DNA of 64,000 bases. Origin: Litorimonas sp964511495. GTDB lineage: Bacteria > Pseudomonadota > Alphaproteobacteria > Caulobacterales > Maricaulaceae. The notes under the pieces are model-generated. The model had not been told where the DNA came from. It saw nothing but the letters and a program-made list of their open reading frames with translations, and did no database searches. The stretch lies in NCBI GenBank assembly GCA_964511495.1, contig CAZEFT010000001.1:186001-250000 (forward strand). Reading direction: 5' to 3'. Position numbers and translations under genes: made by a program. Below, one piece after another: positions 45,585 through 54,166 of the stretch; positions within the stretch are counted from its first letter, which is position 1; each line of letters begins with the position of its first letter.

Positions 45585-46130
45585 ATGACCGAATATGCTA
45601 TCCCTGATGATAATAGTTTGATGATTTTAGATGATGACGCGCCGTTCCGTACACGTCTTGGCCGCGCTCTTGAACAACGTGGCTTTAATGTCGAAACCGT
45701 AGAAACCGTGACCGAAGCCCGCGCCAAAGTGCGCGCTAACCCTCCGGCTTTCGCAGTGTTGGATATGCGCCTTGAAGACGGCAATGGCATGGATGTGATC
45801 GACCAACTGCATCAAGCCCGTCCCGACAGCAAAATGGTGATGCTCACGGGCTATGGCAATCTTGCGACAGCTGTGTCCGCTGTTAAACGCGGGGCTGTCG
45901 ATTATCTCGCCAAACCGGCGGACGCTGATGATGTTTGCAAAGCCTTACTCGCCGAAAAAGGGGAAGCCCCGGAACCGCCCGAAAATCCGATGAGTGCCGA
46001 TCGTGTACGATGGGAACATATCCAGCGGGTTTACGAATTATGCGGGAAAAATGTTTCAGAGACAGCACGTCGTCTCTCTATGCATCGCCGAACATTACAG
46101 CGTATTTTGGCCAAGCGTGCTCCACGCTAG
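45585..46130 (+). CDS. regA: Redox response regulator RegA/PrrA/ActR
   Basis: 181 aa from ATG 45585; an upstream TTG at 45507 adds implausible residues. Receiver with phospho-acceptor Asp60 (AVLDMRLEDG) and Lys in YLAKPA, a Pro-rich hinge (EAPEPPENP), and a Fis-type helix-turn-helix (NVSETARRLSMHRRTLQRIL) nearly invariant in RegA proteins. Pairs with RegB 200 bp upstream to control respiration, photosynthesis or carbon and nitrogen fixation genes by redox state. Confidence 0.96.
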   Translation: MTEYAIPDDNSLMILDDDAPFRTRLGRALEQRGFNVETVETVTEARAKVRANPPAFAVLDMRLEDGNGMDVIDQLHQARPDSKMVMLTGYGNLATAVSAVKRGAVDYLAKPADADDVCKALLAEKGEAPEPPENPMSADRVRWEHIQRVYELCGKNVSETARRLSMHRRTLQRILAKRAPR

Positions 46131-46159
46131 ACTAAAACAATCATCTTTGTAAGTGTAGT

Positions 46160-46177
46160 GTGAGGCTTCCTCACTTT
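46160..46177. terminator. Short hairpin at the convergent regA / TolB-like ends
   Basis: GTGAGG-CTT-CCTCAC followed by TTT on the plus strand, 30 nt after regA. It overlaps the last codons of the convergent beta-propeller gene. Weak but well placed. Confidence 0.35.
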
Positions 46178-47133
46178 GCAACTTGACCTACGATTGCGAG
46201 TTTTTTGCCGTTGGGACTGATAGACAGTCTCGCGGCATTCTCAATTTTGAACTCAGAGAGAGACGCGACGTTTTCCCACCCTTCCGTTTCATTTTCTTTC
46301 CATCGGTAGAGAACATCTTTCTCAATCAAAAAAATCGCACCGGCAGGAGACCAACCATAATTCGCATTGGATCCGGGCAAAGAGACGAGAGGCCGGATAG
46401 CGTGTGTTTCAGGGTCCAGTGATTTGATCCAAACGGCTTGATTGCCTTGGCGATGGACGAAGCTGAAATGGCGGCTTCCGGGAATGATATGCGGCGTTGA
46501 GGGCACGGCATCCCCACTCACATATCGGGCCGTTTTTTTATCTTCATGAGCCAAGCTAACGTTAAAACCATAGCGCGACCAATATAGCACATCTCCACTT
46601 TCGTGGTTCCAGCTATAATAGCCCACAGGTTCTCGCAGACCGTTGCTCGGCAATAATAAATCCGCATTGGACGGCGCAGAACGCATCATAACAGCGATAT
46701 TTTGTGCAGCATTCGGCCCGTCATTCACAAAAGAAATACGTTTATTGTCAGGTGTAGCCATAGGCGAAAATTCGTTACGGGCCGTCCGGGTGATTTGCTG
46801 ATGCGTCCGCTCCGCAATATTATACTCATACACATCCGTCTGATAATCATCACTGCGCGAATAGAGAAAACTCTGACTGTCAGGCGTGAATGACGGTTGA
46901 TTGTCATACCCTTTGCGAAACGTCACATTCTCCCCGCCCGAAATTGACACGCCTTCCCCTTCATTCAAATCAAAGAGGAAAATTTCCGTTTCGGGAAAGT
47001 CAACTTTTTCACGCGGCGAATTTTGCGCGGCCACCTCTATCGGCAGGGATAACATCAAAACCGTCGAAGCTAAAAGCGCTCCGCCAAAAAGGCCTGCTAA
47101 CCCCAAAGAAAAACACCGAAATCCTAAAGCCAT
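46171..47133 (-). CDS. Secreted TolB-like beta-propeller protein
   Basis: 320 aa with a long N-terminal signal (LASTVLMLSLPIEVAA). The mature part shows WD40-like/PD40 beta-propeller repeats (QPSFTPDSQSFLYSR, EFSPMATPDNKRISFV, ARLSISPNGKKLAIVG) as in TolB-C-terminal-type domains. No catalytic domain attached, so probably a periplasmic binding scaffold. Lies between regA and tRNA-Met with no partner gene. Confidence 0.85.
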   Translation of the reverse strand: MALGFRCFSLGLAGLFGGALLASTVLMLSLPIEVAAQNSPREKVDFPETEIFLFDLNEGEGVSISGGENVTFRKGYDNQPSFTPDSQSFLYSRSDDYQTDVYEYNIAERTHQQITRTARNEFSPMATPDNKRISFVNDGPNAAQNIAVMMRSAPSNADLLLPSNGLREPVGYYSWNHESGDVLYWSRYGFNVSLAHEDKKTARYVSGDAVPSTPHIIPGSRHFSFVHRQGNQAVWIKSLDPETHAIRPLVSLPGSNANYGWSPAGAIFLIEKDVLYRWKENETEGWENVASLSEFKIENAARLSISPNGKKLAIVGQVAK

Positions 47134-47191
47134 AATACTCTCCCAAGATTCTGAAAGAGCCTAAGCGATATTTCGAAAAATAAAAGATAAA

Positions 47192-47268
47192 TGGTAGTGA
47201 GGGGGGGACTTGAACCCCCGACCTCAGGATTATGAGTCCTGCGCTCTAACCAGCTGAGCTACCCCACC
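47192..47268 (-). tRNA. tRNA-Met (anticodon CAT, elongator type)
   Basis: 77-nt minus-strand cloverleaf: acceptor GGTGGGG/CCTCACT, D-arm GCTC...GAGC, anticodon arm CAGGA-CTCATAA-TCCTG, T-arm CGGGG-GTTCAAGT-CCCC and encoded CCA. The sequence resembles alphaproteobacterial elongator tRNA-Met; tRNA-Ile2 (CAU) is less likely but not excluded. Confidence 0.93.
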
Positions 47269-47379
47269 ATACCAAGGTGTGCGGCGTCTTCGCCGCGAAG
47301 TGTGGCGCATATAGACTGTTCGCTCTGTTCTGCCAAGCGCAAAAGTGAGCTTGTCCGAACAAAGCTTTGGGAATCGGAT

Positions 47380-48936
47380 TTAGAGTAAAAACATCATTTG
47401 CGGGTCTTCGAGGAGCGCCCGCATATCCTGCATCATGGCAGCCGCGTCATAGCCGTCAATCACGCGGTGATCACAAGAGACGCTGAAATTCATAACTTTG
47501 CGCTCGCTCACTTGCCCGTTTTCCAAAACCAGTTTTTTACGGATTTTATTGGGTCCGAAAATGGCCACTTCCGGACGGTTAATGACGGGCGTTGTAACGA
47601 TTCCGCCCAAAGGCCCGAGGGATGTGAGTGTCGTCGAGGCACCGCTCATTTCTTCAGGTTTCAATTTATTGGTTCGGGCGCCTTCGGCCAGACGGGCGAT
47701 TTCTTCGGCCATTTGCCACACATTGAGGCTTTGCGCTTTGAGCAGAACAGGCACCACCAAACCAATATCCGTTTGAGTTGCTATGCCAAGATTAAGATCA
47801 GAAAATTGCGAAACATAACCGCCTTCAAACCCATCAGAGCCATCCATATAGCGCGCATTGAATTGCGGCCAATCACGCAAGGTTAAGGCGAGCGCGCGAA
47901 TGATAAGCGGCAAGACGGTCAGCTTGGGCTTGTCCTCGGATTTTTTCGTATTAATCCGCGCGCGAAAGGCTTCTAACTCTGTGACGTCAATTTCTTCGAC
48001 ATAGGTGAAATGCGGAATATGCCGTTTGGCCTCTTGCATGCGCTGTGCGATGACGCGGCGCAGACCAATAACTTTAATGCGGGTTTCACCCGGAACAGAC
48101 TCAACAACCTTTTCAAGAAAATCCAGATCAGCATGTGTGACTTGCCCCTCCGCTCCGCTGGCTTTTGCGCGAGAGAGGTCAAGCCCCGCATCAGCGGCGC
48201 GTTTACGCACGGCGGGACTGGCAAGCACTTTGCCCTTCACACTGGTTGAAGACCCGGAAGGTGAAGCAAAAGATTGAGAGGGTTTAGGCGGTTTAGAAGC
48301 CTCCGTTTTTGCAGGAGTAGAAGAGGGCGTTGTCGGGGCAATTGAAGTATCAGCTTTTCCCTCTTCACCTTCGGTTTCCAAAACAACCAAACCACCGCCA
48401 ACAGCGAAACTATCGCCTTCTTCACAGCCGAGTGACAGCACTCTGCCTTTTACGGGTGAGGTCAGTTCAATCGTCGCCTTATCCGTCATGGCGTCGGCCA
48501 GCGGATCGTCTTCGTCTACCTCATCCCCGACGCAGACATGCCATGCCGTGATTTCGGCCTCGACGACCCCCTCCCCGATATCAGGGAGTTTGAAAATAAA
48601 TTCGCTCGAACCGTCTTGGTTTTGTTTTGGCGTTTCATCTGCAATGTCAGCGGAATCTGAGCTGTCACTCTCGGGCAAATCGCTATCCGCTTCACCTTCC
48701 GTTTCCAGAATAACCAGCGCGCCGCCAACAGCAAACATATCGCCTTCTTCACAGCCCAAGGATTTCACAACACCGTCAACGGGGGAAGTCAGCTCAATCG
48801 TCGCTTTATCCGTCATAGCATCAGCCAGAGGAGCGTCTTCTTCGACGCGGTCGCCAATATTGACATGCCATGCCGTAATCTCGGCTTCGACAACACCTTC
48901 GCCAATATCCGGAAGTTTAAAGGTAAAATCGCCCAT
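47380..48936 (-). CDS. bkdB: Branched-chain 2-oxoacid dehydrogenase E2 (two lipoyl domains)
   Basis: 518 aa. Two nearly identical lipoyl domains (about 1-80 and 113-190), each with the lipoylated Lys in MTDKATIEL (Lys44, Lys153), joined by acidic linkers; then a peripheral subunit-binding domain (LASPAVRKRAADAGLDL) and the acyltransferase catalytic domain with DHRVIDG (His490). Core of the complex that makes branched-chain acyl-CoA. The last gene of the operon, 6 bp after E1beta. No E3 (lpd) gene follows. Confidence 0.95.
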   Translation of the reverse strand: MGDFTFKLPDIGEGVVEAEITAWHVNIGDRVEEDAPLADAMTDKATIELTSPVDGVVKSLGCEEGDMFAVGGALVILETEGEADSDLPESDSSDSADIADETPKQNQDGSSEFIFKLPDIGEGVVEAEITAWHVCVGDEVDEDDPLADAMTDKATIELTSPVKGRVLSLGCEEGDSFAVGGGLVVLETEGEEGKADTSIAPTTPSSTPAKTEASKPPKPSQSFASPSGSSTSVKGKVLASPAVRKRAADAGLDLSRAKASGAEGQVTHADLDFLEKVVESVPGETRIKVIGLRRVIAQRMQEAKRHIPHFTYVEEIDVTELEAFRARINTKKSEDKPKLTVLPLIIRALALTLRDWPQFNARYMDGSDGFEGGYVSQFSDLNLGIATQTDIGLVVPVLLKAQSLNVWQMAEEIARLAEGARTNKLKPEEMSGASTTLTSLGPLGGIVTTPVINRPEVAIFGPNKIRKKLVLENGQVSERKVMNFSVSCDHRVIDGYDAAAMMQDMRALLEDPQMMFLL

Positions 48937-48942
48937 AATCTT

Positions 48943-49959
48943 TTACGCCGCTTTCATCACCGCTTCGACAGCCCGAGTCACACGTTTCGGTCCGGGGAAA
49001 TAGGCCCATTCCTGAGCGTGTGGATAAGGCGTATCCCATCCTGTTACCCGTTGAATAGGGGCTTCTAGAGAATAAAAACACGCTTCTTGAACGCGGGCCG
49101 CTAATTCTGCTCCAAAGCCGGATGTGCGCGTGGCTTCATGTAGAATAACACAACGGCCCGTCTTTTTCACAGAGGCCTCTATCGCGTTCATATCCAAAGG
49201 CAGAAGCGACCGTAGATCGAGAATATCGGCGCTAATGCCCATATCTTTCACAACAGCTTCAGCTACCCAGACCATTGTGCCATAGGCTAAGATGGTCACA
49301 TCCTCGCCTTCTGAAATATATCGCGCCTTTTCAAAAGGCACTGTGTAATGTCCGGCCGGAACATCGCCCAATTCATGTTTCTTCCAATTCAAGGCAGGCT
49401 TATGCGGATCGCCGTCAAACGGCCCGTTATAAAGCCTTTTAGGCTCCAGAAAGAGAACGGGGTCATTATCTTCAATCGCGGTAATCAAAAGACCTTTGGC
49501 GTCATAAGGATTGGACGGAATAACTGTTTTCAATCCGGCAATATGGGTAAACAAAGCTTCCGGTGATTGACTATGCGTCGTGCCGCCATAAATGCCACCG
49601 CCCACAGGGGTACGAATGGTCAGCGGCGCGGTGAAATCACCATTGGAGCGGTAACGCAAACGCGCGGCTTCGGACGCAATCTGGTCATAAGCCGGATAAA
49701 TATAATCCGCGAATTGGATCTCGGCGACAGGGCGTAATCCATTGGCCGCCATTCCAATCGCAATGCCGACAATCCCGCCTTCGGAAATCGGCGTGTCAAA
49801 ACAGCGATGCAAACCATGCTTTTCCTGCAGACCCGCCGTACAGCGAAACACACCGCCGAAATAACCCACATCTTCACCAAAGACCAAGACATCAGAATCC
49901 TGGCTCATCTTCACATCCAACGCATCACGGATGGCTTCAATCATTGTCATTTGAGGCAT
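48943..49959 (-). CDS. bkdA2: 2-oxoacid dehydrogenase E1 component subunit beta
   Basis: 338 aa transketolase-type pyrimidine domain: IREALDV-type N-terminus, FGEDVGYFGGVFRCTAGLQ, RTPVGGGIYGGTTHSQSPEA and SLLPLDMNAIEASVKKTGR are typical of the branched-chain E1beta. Forms an alpha2beta2 thiamine-diphosphate decarboxylase with the upstream gene. The start overlaps the E1alpha stop by one base. Confidence 0.95.
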   Translation of the reverse strand: MPQMTMIEAIRDALDVKMSQDSDVLVFGEDVGYFGGVFRCTAGLQEKHGLHRCFDTPISEGGIVGIAIGMAANGLRPVAEIQFADYIYPAYDQIASEAARLRYRSNGDFTAPLTIRTPVGGGIYGGTTHSQSPEALFTHIAGLKTVIPSNPYDAKGLLITAIEDNDPVLFLEPKRLYNGPFDGDPHKPALNWKKHELGDVPAGHYTVPFEKARYISEGEDVTILAYGTMVWVAEAVVKDMGISADILDLRSLLPLDMNAIEASVKKTGRCVILHEATRTSGFGAELAARVQEACFYSLEAPIQRVTGWDTPYPHAQEWAYFPGPKRVTRAVEAVMKAA

Positions 49960-51254
49960 TAGTTGAGCTCCTCATTAAACATGGCCCGTTGTTCGCGTAG
50001 GTGTGAGGGCTCGGTTTCGTAGACCTGCTCAAACATTGTGCCATCAGGCAGCTGTGTTGCATCAGCCAATGAGCCCATAGCTTCGGCCGCTTTAAAGGTC
50101 TCTCGTACATCCTTCTTATAGGCTTCGGCTTGCGCGGCATGACGCTCTTCATCCCATTCACCGATTAGGATGAGATGTTTTTTCAAGCGCTCAATCGGGT
50201 CGCCAAAAGGCCAGACTTCGCCTTCATTATCCGCCCGGTATTTGGACGGATCATCCGATGTGGAATGCCCCTCTTTCCGGTAAGTATAATGTTCAATCAC
50301 TGTTGCGCCGCCGCCATTTCGCGCTCGCTCCGCCGCCCATTGTGTCGCTGCATAAACGGCCAAAATATCATTACCGTCCACCCGCAAGGTCGCGAGGCCA
50401 TAGCCCGTCCCACGAGCGGCAAAGGTCTCTCCGCGTCCGGCCGCAATACCTTGGAAACTGGAAATCGCCCATTGGTTATTCACCACATTAATAATGCACG
50501 GCGCCCGATAGGTAGAGGCGAAATTCAGCGCGTAATGGAAATCACCTTCCGCCGTTGCGCCTTCGCCGGTGAAGACAGACGCAATGCCGTCGGCATTTTT
50601 ATAGGCTTCCGCCATGGCCCAGCCGACACCCTGAATCAGTTGAGTCCCGAGATTGCCGGAGATTGAGAAAAAACCATGCTTCTTAAACGAATATAATACC
50701 GGAATTGATTTCCCGTCTAATGGGTCACCCGAATTGGACAAAACCTGACACATCATTTCTTTCATGGACGCGCCGCGGGCGAGCAATATGCCTTGCTGAC
50801 GATAGGTCGGGAACGTCATATCATCATCACGGAGCGCAAAGGCGTGACCGACACTCACCGCCTCTTCCCCCGTGGATTTCATATAAAAGCTCATCTTGCC
50901 TTGGCGTTGCATGGTGAACATACGCTCATCCATCGCGCGGGTGCGCATCATCACTTTTAAGGCGTCCAATTTCCGTTCCGGTGACAGGTCCGTTTTCCAA
51001 GGACCGGAATTTTCACCGTTAAAACGCAAAACGCGAATAAGTTTTAAGGCATGTTCAGCCGTATCATGGGCATCGCAAAGCGGGTCAGGTCGCTCCGGTG
51101 TATGATTGGCCGGCACAGAAATATGGGAATAATCCGGCGTATCGCCCGGACGAAAAGGCGGTTCCGGCACAAAAAGGCGGGATTGATTAGAACGATTGGA
51201 GGCATCTTGTCGGTCAGCCCCTCTCTTTTTTTCGGTCTTAGACGCCTGCGCCAT
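49959..51254 (-). CDS. bkdA1: 2-oxoacid dehydrogenase E1 component subunit alpha
   Basis: 431 aa. Longer N-terminus than pyruvate E1alpha, as in branched-chain enzymes. The ThDP motif GEGATAEGDFHYALNFAS and the phosphorylation-loop region IEHYTYRKEGHSTSDDPSKYR are present. Decarboxylates 2-oxoisovalerate, 2-oxoisocaproate and 2-oxo-3-methylvalerate. The first gene of the bkd operon, divergent from an Lrp-type regulator. Confidence 0.95.
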   Translation of the reverse strand: MAQASKTEKKRGADRQDASNRSNQSRLFVPEPPFRPGDTPDYSHISVPANHTPERPDPLCDAHDTAEHALKLIRVLRFNGENSGPWKTDLSPERKLDALKVMMRTRAMDERMFTMQRQGKMSFYMKSTGEEAVSVGHAFALRDDDMTFPTYRQQGILLARGASMKEMMCQVLSNSGDPLDGKSIPVLYSFKKHGFFSISGNLGTQLIQGVGWAMAEAYKNADGIASVFTGEGATAEGDFHYALNFASTYRAPCIINVVNNQWAISSFQGIAAGRGETFAARGTGYGLATLRVDGNDILAVYAATQWAAERARNGGGATVIEHYTYRKEGHSTSDDPSKYRADNEGEVWPFGDPIERLKKHLILIGEWDEERHAAQAEAYKKDVRETFKAAEAMGSLADATQLPDGTMFEQVYETEPSHLREQRAMFNEELN

Positions 51255-51315
51255 ATATCGCTCTCTCTCGTCTTTCTAAGGTCAATGCATAATTTTTTAC
51301 GGACAATTTGCCTAA

Positions 51316-51400
51316 AACGTTTCAGAACGTTTGACATTTTCGCGCAATTTATCCAAAAAACACGATATAAACATAACGTATAAGACGTTAAAAGAGCGTT
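51316..51400. promoter_or_regulatory. Cluster of phased ACGT motifs between bkd operon and Lrp regulator
   Basis: AACGTT at 51316 and 51326 (10 bp apart), AACGTA at 51375, GACGTT at 51384 and AGCGTT at 51395 (9 and 11 bp steps). Near-helical phasing in a 189-bp divergent promoter suits multimeric Lrp-family binding. A GCGC...GCGC short repeat surrounds a T-run near 51402-51418. Confidence 0.4.
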
Positions 51401-51443
51401 CAGCGCGATTTTTTTGCGCAAATAGTCCTAGCGGGAGGTTTTC

Positions 51444-51941
51444 ATGCCTGAAATCATTGACAATATTGATGCAAAAATCCTGCACCTTATCCAGAATAAT
51501 GCCGGCCTGTCCGTGGCGGATATTTCCGAACAAGTCGGTCTGTCCTCTTCGCCCTGTTGGCGCCGGATTAAACGCATGGAAGAGCTTGGCATTATTGAAA
51601 ACCGCATCACAGTTTTGAACCGGTCGAAATTAGGGCTTGATTTCGAAGTCTTCGTCGCGGTCAAATTGGCTTTGCCCAATCGGGCCAATATGGAGAAATT
51701 TGAGAAAGCCGTGGCCCGTATGCCCGAAGTCGTACAATGCGCTGTTGTCACGGGGGCTGTGGATTTCATGCTCCGTATCGTGACGAAAGACATGCATTCC
51801 TATGAGGACTTCCTACGCGAAACATTGCTCTCTATTGATCTGATTTCCGATGTCCAATCCCGCATCGTGCTGCGCCAGAGCAAAGACAGTAATGCCATCC
51901 CGCTCAACCTCATAAGCAATGCCGTCCCACGAAGTGGCTAA
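51444..51941 (+). CDS. Lrp/AsnC family transcriptional regulator (BkdR-like)
   Basis: 165 aa. N-terminal winged helix (DAKILHLIQNNAGLSVADISEQVGLSSSPCWRRIKRM) and C-terminal RAM ligand-binding domain (VVQCAVVTGAVDFMLRIVTKDM). Divergent placement beside the bkd operon points to a BkdR-type activator responding to branched-chain amino acids, as in Pseudomonas. AGGTTTTC with AGGAGG-like GGGAGG lies before the ATG. Confidence 0.93.
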   Translation: MPEIIDNIDAKILHLIQNNAGLSVADISEQVGLSSSPCWRRIKRMEELGIIENRITVLNRSKLGLDFEVFVAVKLALPNRANMEKFEKAVARMPEVVQCAVVTGAVDFMLRIVTKDMHSYEDFLRETLLSIDLISDVQSRIVLRQSKDSNAIPLNLISNAVPRSG

Positions 51942-52060
51942 ATTTCTTATGAACGTGGAATATTCTTCTGCAATATAACCATTTCACGGCCAGATTTGAT
52001 TGACTCATAAATTTTCGGGCTCTAACCGAAGCGCTTACTTTATTTCGGAATTATCGTGTC

Positions 52061-53728
52061 ATGCCAGTCCCCGTAATTGTTTTGAACTTTGGCCATAGTG
52101 TCTTGAACTCCCTTGAGGATTACACCAATGCCGCCTCTGAAATTTATCGGCATTATCGTCAGGGACAAAATGTTGTTGCTGTAACCTCAGCACAAAGCGA
52201 CCAAAGCGACGTTTTAATGGCCGAAGCGCGTCGCGTAGGTCCGGAAGAACGCGCCAAAAACCTGCCGGAATTAATTCAACTGGGCGAACGGCGCTCTGCC
52301 GCGCTTTTAGCCTTGGCGTTAGAACGCATCGGCGCGCCTGCTTTCGTGCGTCAAGCGCGTGATCTCGACCTGAAAGCCAAAGGCACTTATACGGATGCGG
52401 AACTCGTCAGCATGAATGCCGACCAACTGCATCAAGACCTAAAAGACCACGACATTGTCGTCATGCCCGGCTATGTCGCGATTGGTGAAAAAGACCGCCC
52501 TGTCCTTTTGGGGCAAGGTGGTGCGGATTTGACAGCTCTGTTTGTTGCGCAACAAATCAATGCCCCCGCATTGTTATTAAAAGATGTCGACGGCGTTTAT
52601 GCGCGTGACCCCAAACAGGCCGGTGACAGCCCGCAGCGTTACGCCCAAATTAGTTGGGATAAAATGGCCGAGGTGGCCGCACCCCTTATTGAGCCAAAAG
52701 CCCTCAGCTTTGCCAAATCCCATGCTCAGACCTTCCGACTCGGCAAGCCCGGCATTCCGCAATATACGGAAATCGGCGCCGAGACAGGGGCTCTCAGCAC
52801 ATCGCCAAAGGTCAAGAAACTACGCATCGCCATGATGGGGTGCGGCGTTGTCGGTGGCGGCGTTTATCGCCGCGTCGCCGCGCATCCTGAGCGTTTTGAA
52901 ATGGTCAAAATTATGGTCCGCAATGTCGATAAATATATCGACCAAGGTTATCGCCCTGAGGAATTGACGACAGAGTTTGACGACCTGCTAGCGGCTAAAC
53001 CCGATATTTTCATCGACGTCTCAGGCGGTATTGAACCGGCTCTTTCGCATTCCGCAGCCATGATTGAAAATGGCGTGCATGTTGTCAGCGCTAATAAACA
53101 AGCCATTGCCGCTGGCGGGCGCAGCTTAATTAACTTGGCCGCAGAGAAAGATATCGCATTGCTTTTCTCTTCGGCAGCCGGCGGCGGCATGCCCGTTTTG
53201 GAAATGTGCCTACGCGAGAAGGGCCGCATTACGCGTGTTCAGGCGCTTTTAAACGGAACCACGAATTACATGCTGGGTGAAATCAGTCAGGGCCGATCTT
53301 ATGAAGAGGCTTTGAAAGACGCACAGGAAAAAGGCTTTGCCGAAGCGGATCCCACAGCCGATGTCGGCGGGGCCGATGCGGCGGCAAAAATCCGTCTTGT
53401 CGCTCTTCTGGGCTTTGACGAGGAAATATCACTGGATGATATTCCGCGTGACACGATTGAAAATTTCACCCCGACAGGTACGCCTAAAGGCGCGATTAAG
53501 CGCATCGCAGAGGTCTGGCGCGACATTAACGGGTTCTCGACCAAGTTGGAGCTGAAAGACCTCAGCCTGAATCATTTCATTGCGCAGGCAGATGGGGAAG
53601 AAGCCCACGCGATTTTTGATTTCGATGATGGTGACCAATATCGTATTCGCGGCAAGGGTGCGGGCCGTTGGCCGACAACCGAGTCAGTCATGGCGGATCT
53701 GTTTGACATATCCGCGAAATTTATGTGA
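52061..53728 (+). CDS. Fusion of compact aspartokinase-like domain and homoserine dehydrogenase
   Basis: 555 aa. Residues 1-~240 resemble an amino-acid-kinase fold: GERRSAALLALAL, LGQGGADLTALFVA and KDVDGVYARDPKQ match aspartokinase motifs, but the N-terminal KFGGTSV is replaced by NFGHSVL. Residues ~250-555 are a complete homoserine dehydrogenase: Rossmann GCGVVGGGVYRR, SANKQAIAAGG, LNGTTNYML, ADPTADVGGADAAAKI (catalytic Asp/Lys) and the end GAGRWPTTESVMADL. No ACT domains are present between or after the halves, unlike ThrA. HSD reduces aspartate semialdehyde to homoserine. Whether the kinase half is active is doubtful. Confidence 0.88.
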   Translation: MPVPVIVLNFGHSVLNSLEDYTNAASEIYRHYRQGQNVVAVTSAQSDQSDVLMAEARRVGPEERAKNLPELIQLGERRSAALLALALERIGAPAFVRQARDLDLKAKGTYTDAELVSMNADQLHQDLKDHDIVVMPGYVAIGEKDRPVLLGQGGADLTALFVAQQINAPALLLKDVDGVYARDPKQAGDSPQRYAQISWDKMAEVAAPLIEPKALSFAKSHAQTFRLGKPGIPQYTEIGAETGALSTSPKVKKLRIAMMGCGVVGGGVYRRVAAHPERFEMVKIMVRNVDKYIDQGYRPEELTTEFDDLLAAKPDIFIDVSGGIEPALSHSAAMIENGVHVVSANKQAIAAGGRSLINLAAEKDIALLFSSAAGGGMPVLEMCLREKGRITRVQALLNGTTNYMLGEISQGRSYEEALKDAQEKGFAEADPTADVGGADAAAKIRLVALLGFDEEISLDDIPRDTIENFTPTGTPKGAIKRIAEVWRDINGFSTKLELKDLSLNHFIAQADGEEAHAIFDFDDGDQYRIRGKGAGRWPTTESVMADLFDISAKFM

Positions 53729-53737
53729 AGCCCTAAT

Positions 53738-54094
53738 TCACTCCTGAAAGGCGCGTAATTGCATAGCGTCGAAACGATCAATTTCGCCGCGATGAACCTC
53801 ACGCCCATTGACGTGGATACAAGCCTTAATGCTGAACACGCCGATAATAAACACTTCGATAGATTTGATACTGGGCGAAACATCCTCCACGCTAAAGAGC
53901 GGCTCATTCGGATTAAGGTGAGACATTTTTGAGGAGCGCACCAATTCAACACCGTCAAGGCTGAGCGTCGCTTTGCTCTTATAAGGTAAAAGGCTCCAAG
54001 AATTGTAGAAGGTTATTTTGTGCCCTTCAACGCTCACTTCTTCTTGCAAAATAGTCGATCTGAATATGCCCATGATTTTTATGTAGGCATTCAT
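53738..54094 (-). CDS. Hypothetical protein, 118 aa
   Basis: No family recognised. Predicted mostly beta, with repeats of hydrophobic/polar alternation (EVSVEGHKITFYNSW, KATLSLDGVELV, SIKACIHVNGREVHRG). Met8 (MGIFRSTI) is an alternative start. Convergent with the HSD fusion gene, 9 bp apart. No signal peptide. Codon usage looks native. Confidence 0.6.
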   Translation of the reverse strand: MNAYIKIMGIFRSTILQEEVSVEGHKITFYNSWSLLPYKSKATLSLDGVELVRSSKMSHLNPNEPLFSVEDVSPSIKSIEVFIIGVFSIKACIHVNGREVHRGEIDRFDAMQLRAFQE

Positions 54095-54166
54095 AGGAAT
54101 TTAGCAAGTCAGGGTCTCACGACTGCCTTGCTAGGGTGCCGAACACAAATCGGGATAGAAGAAACT

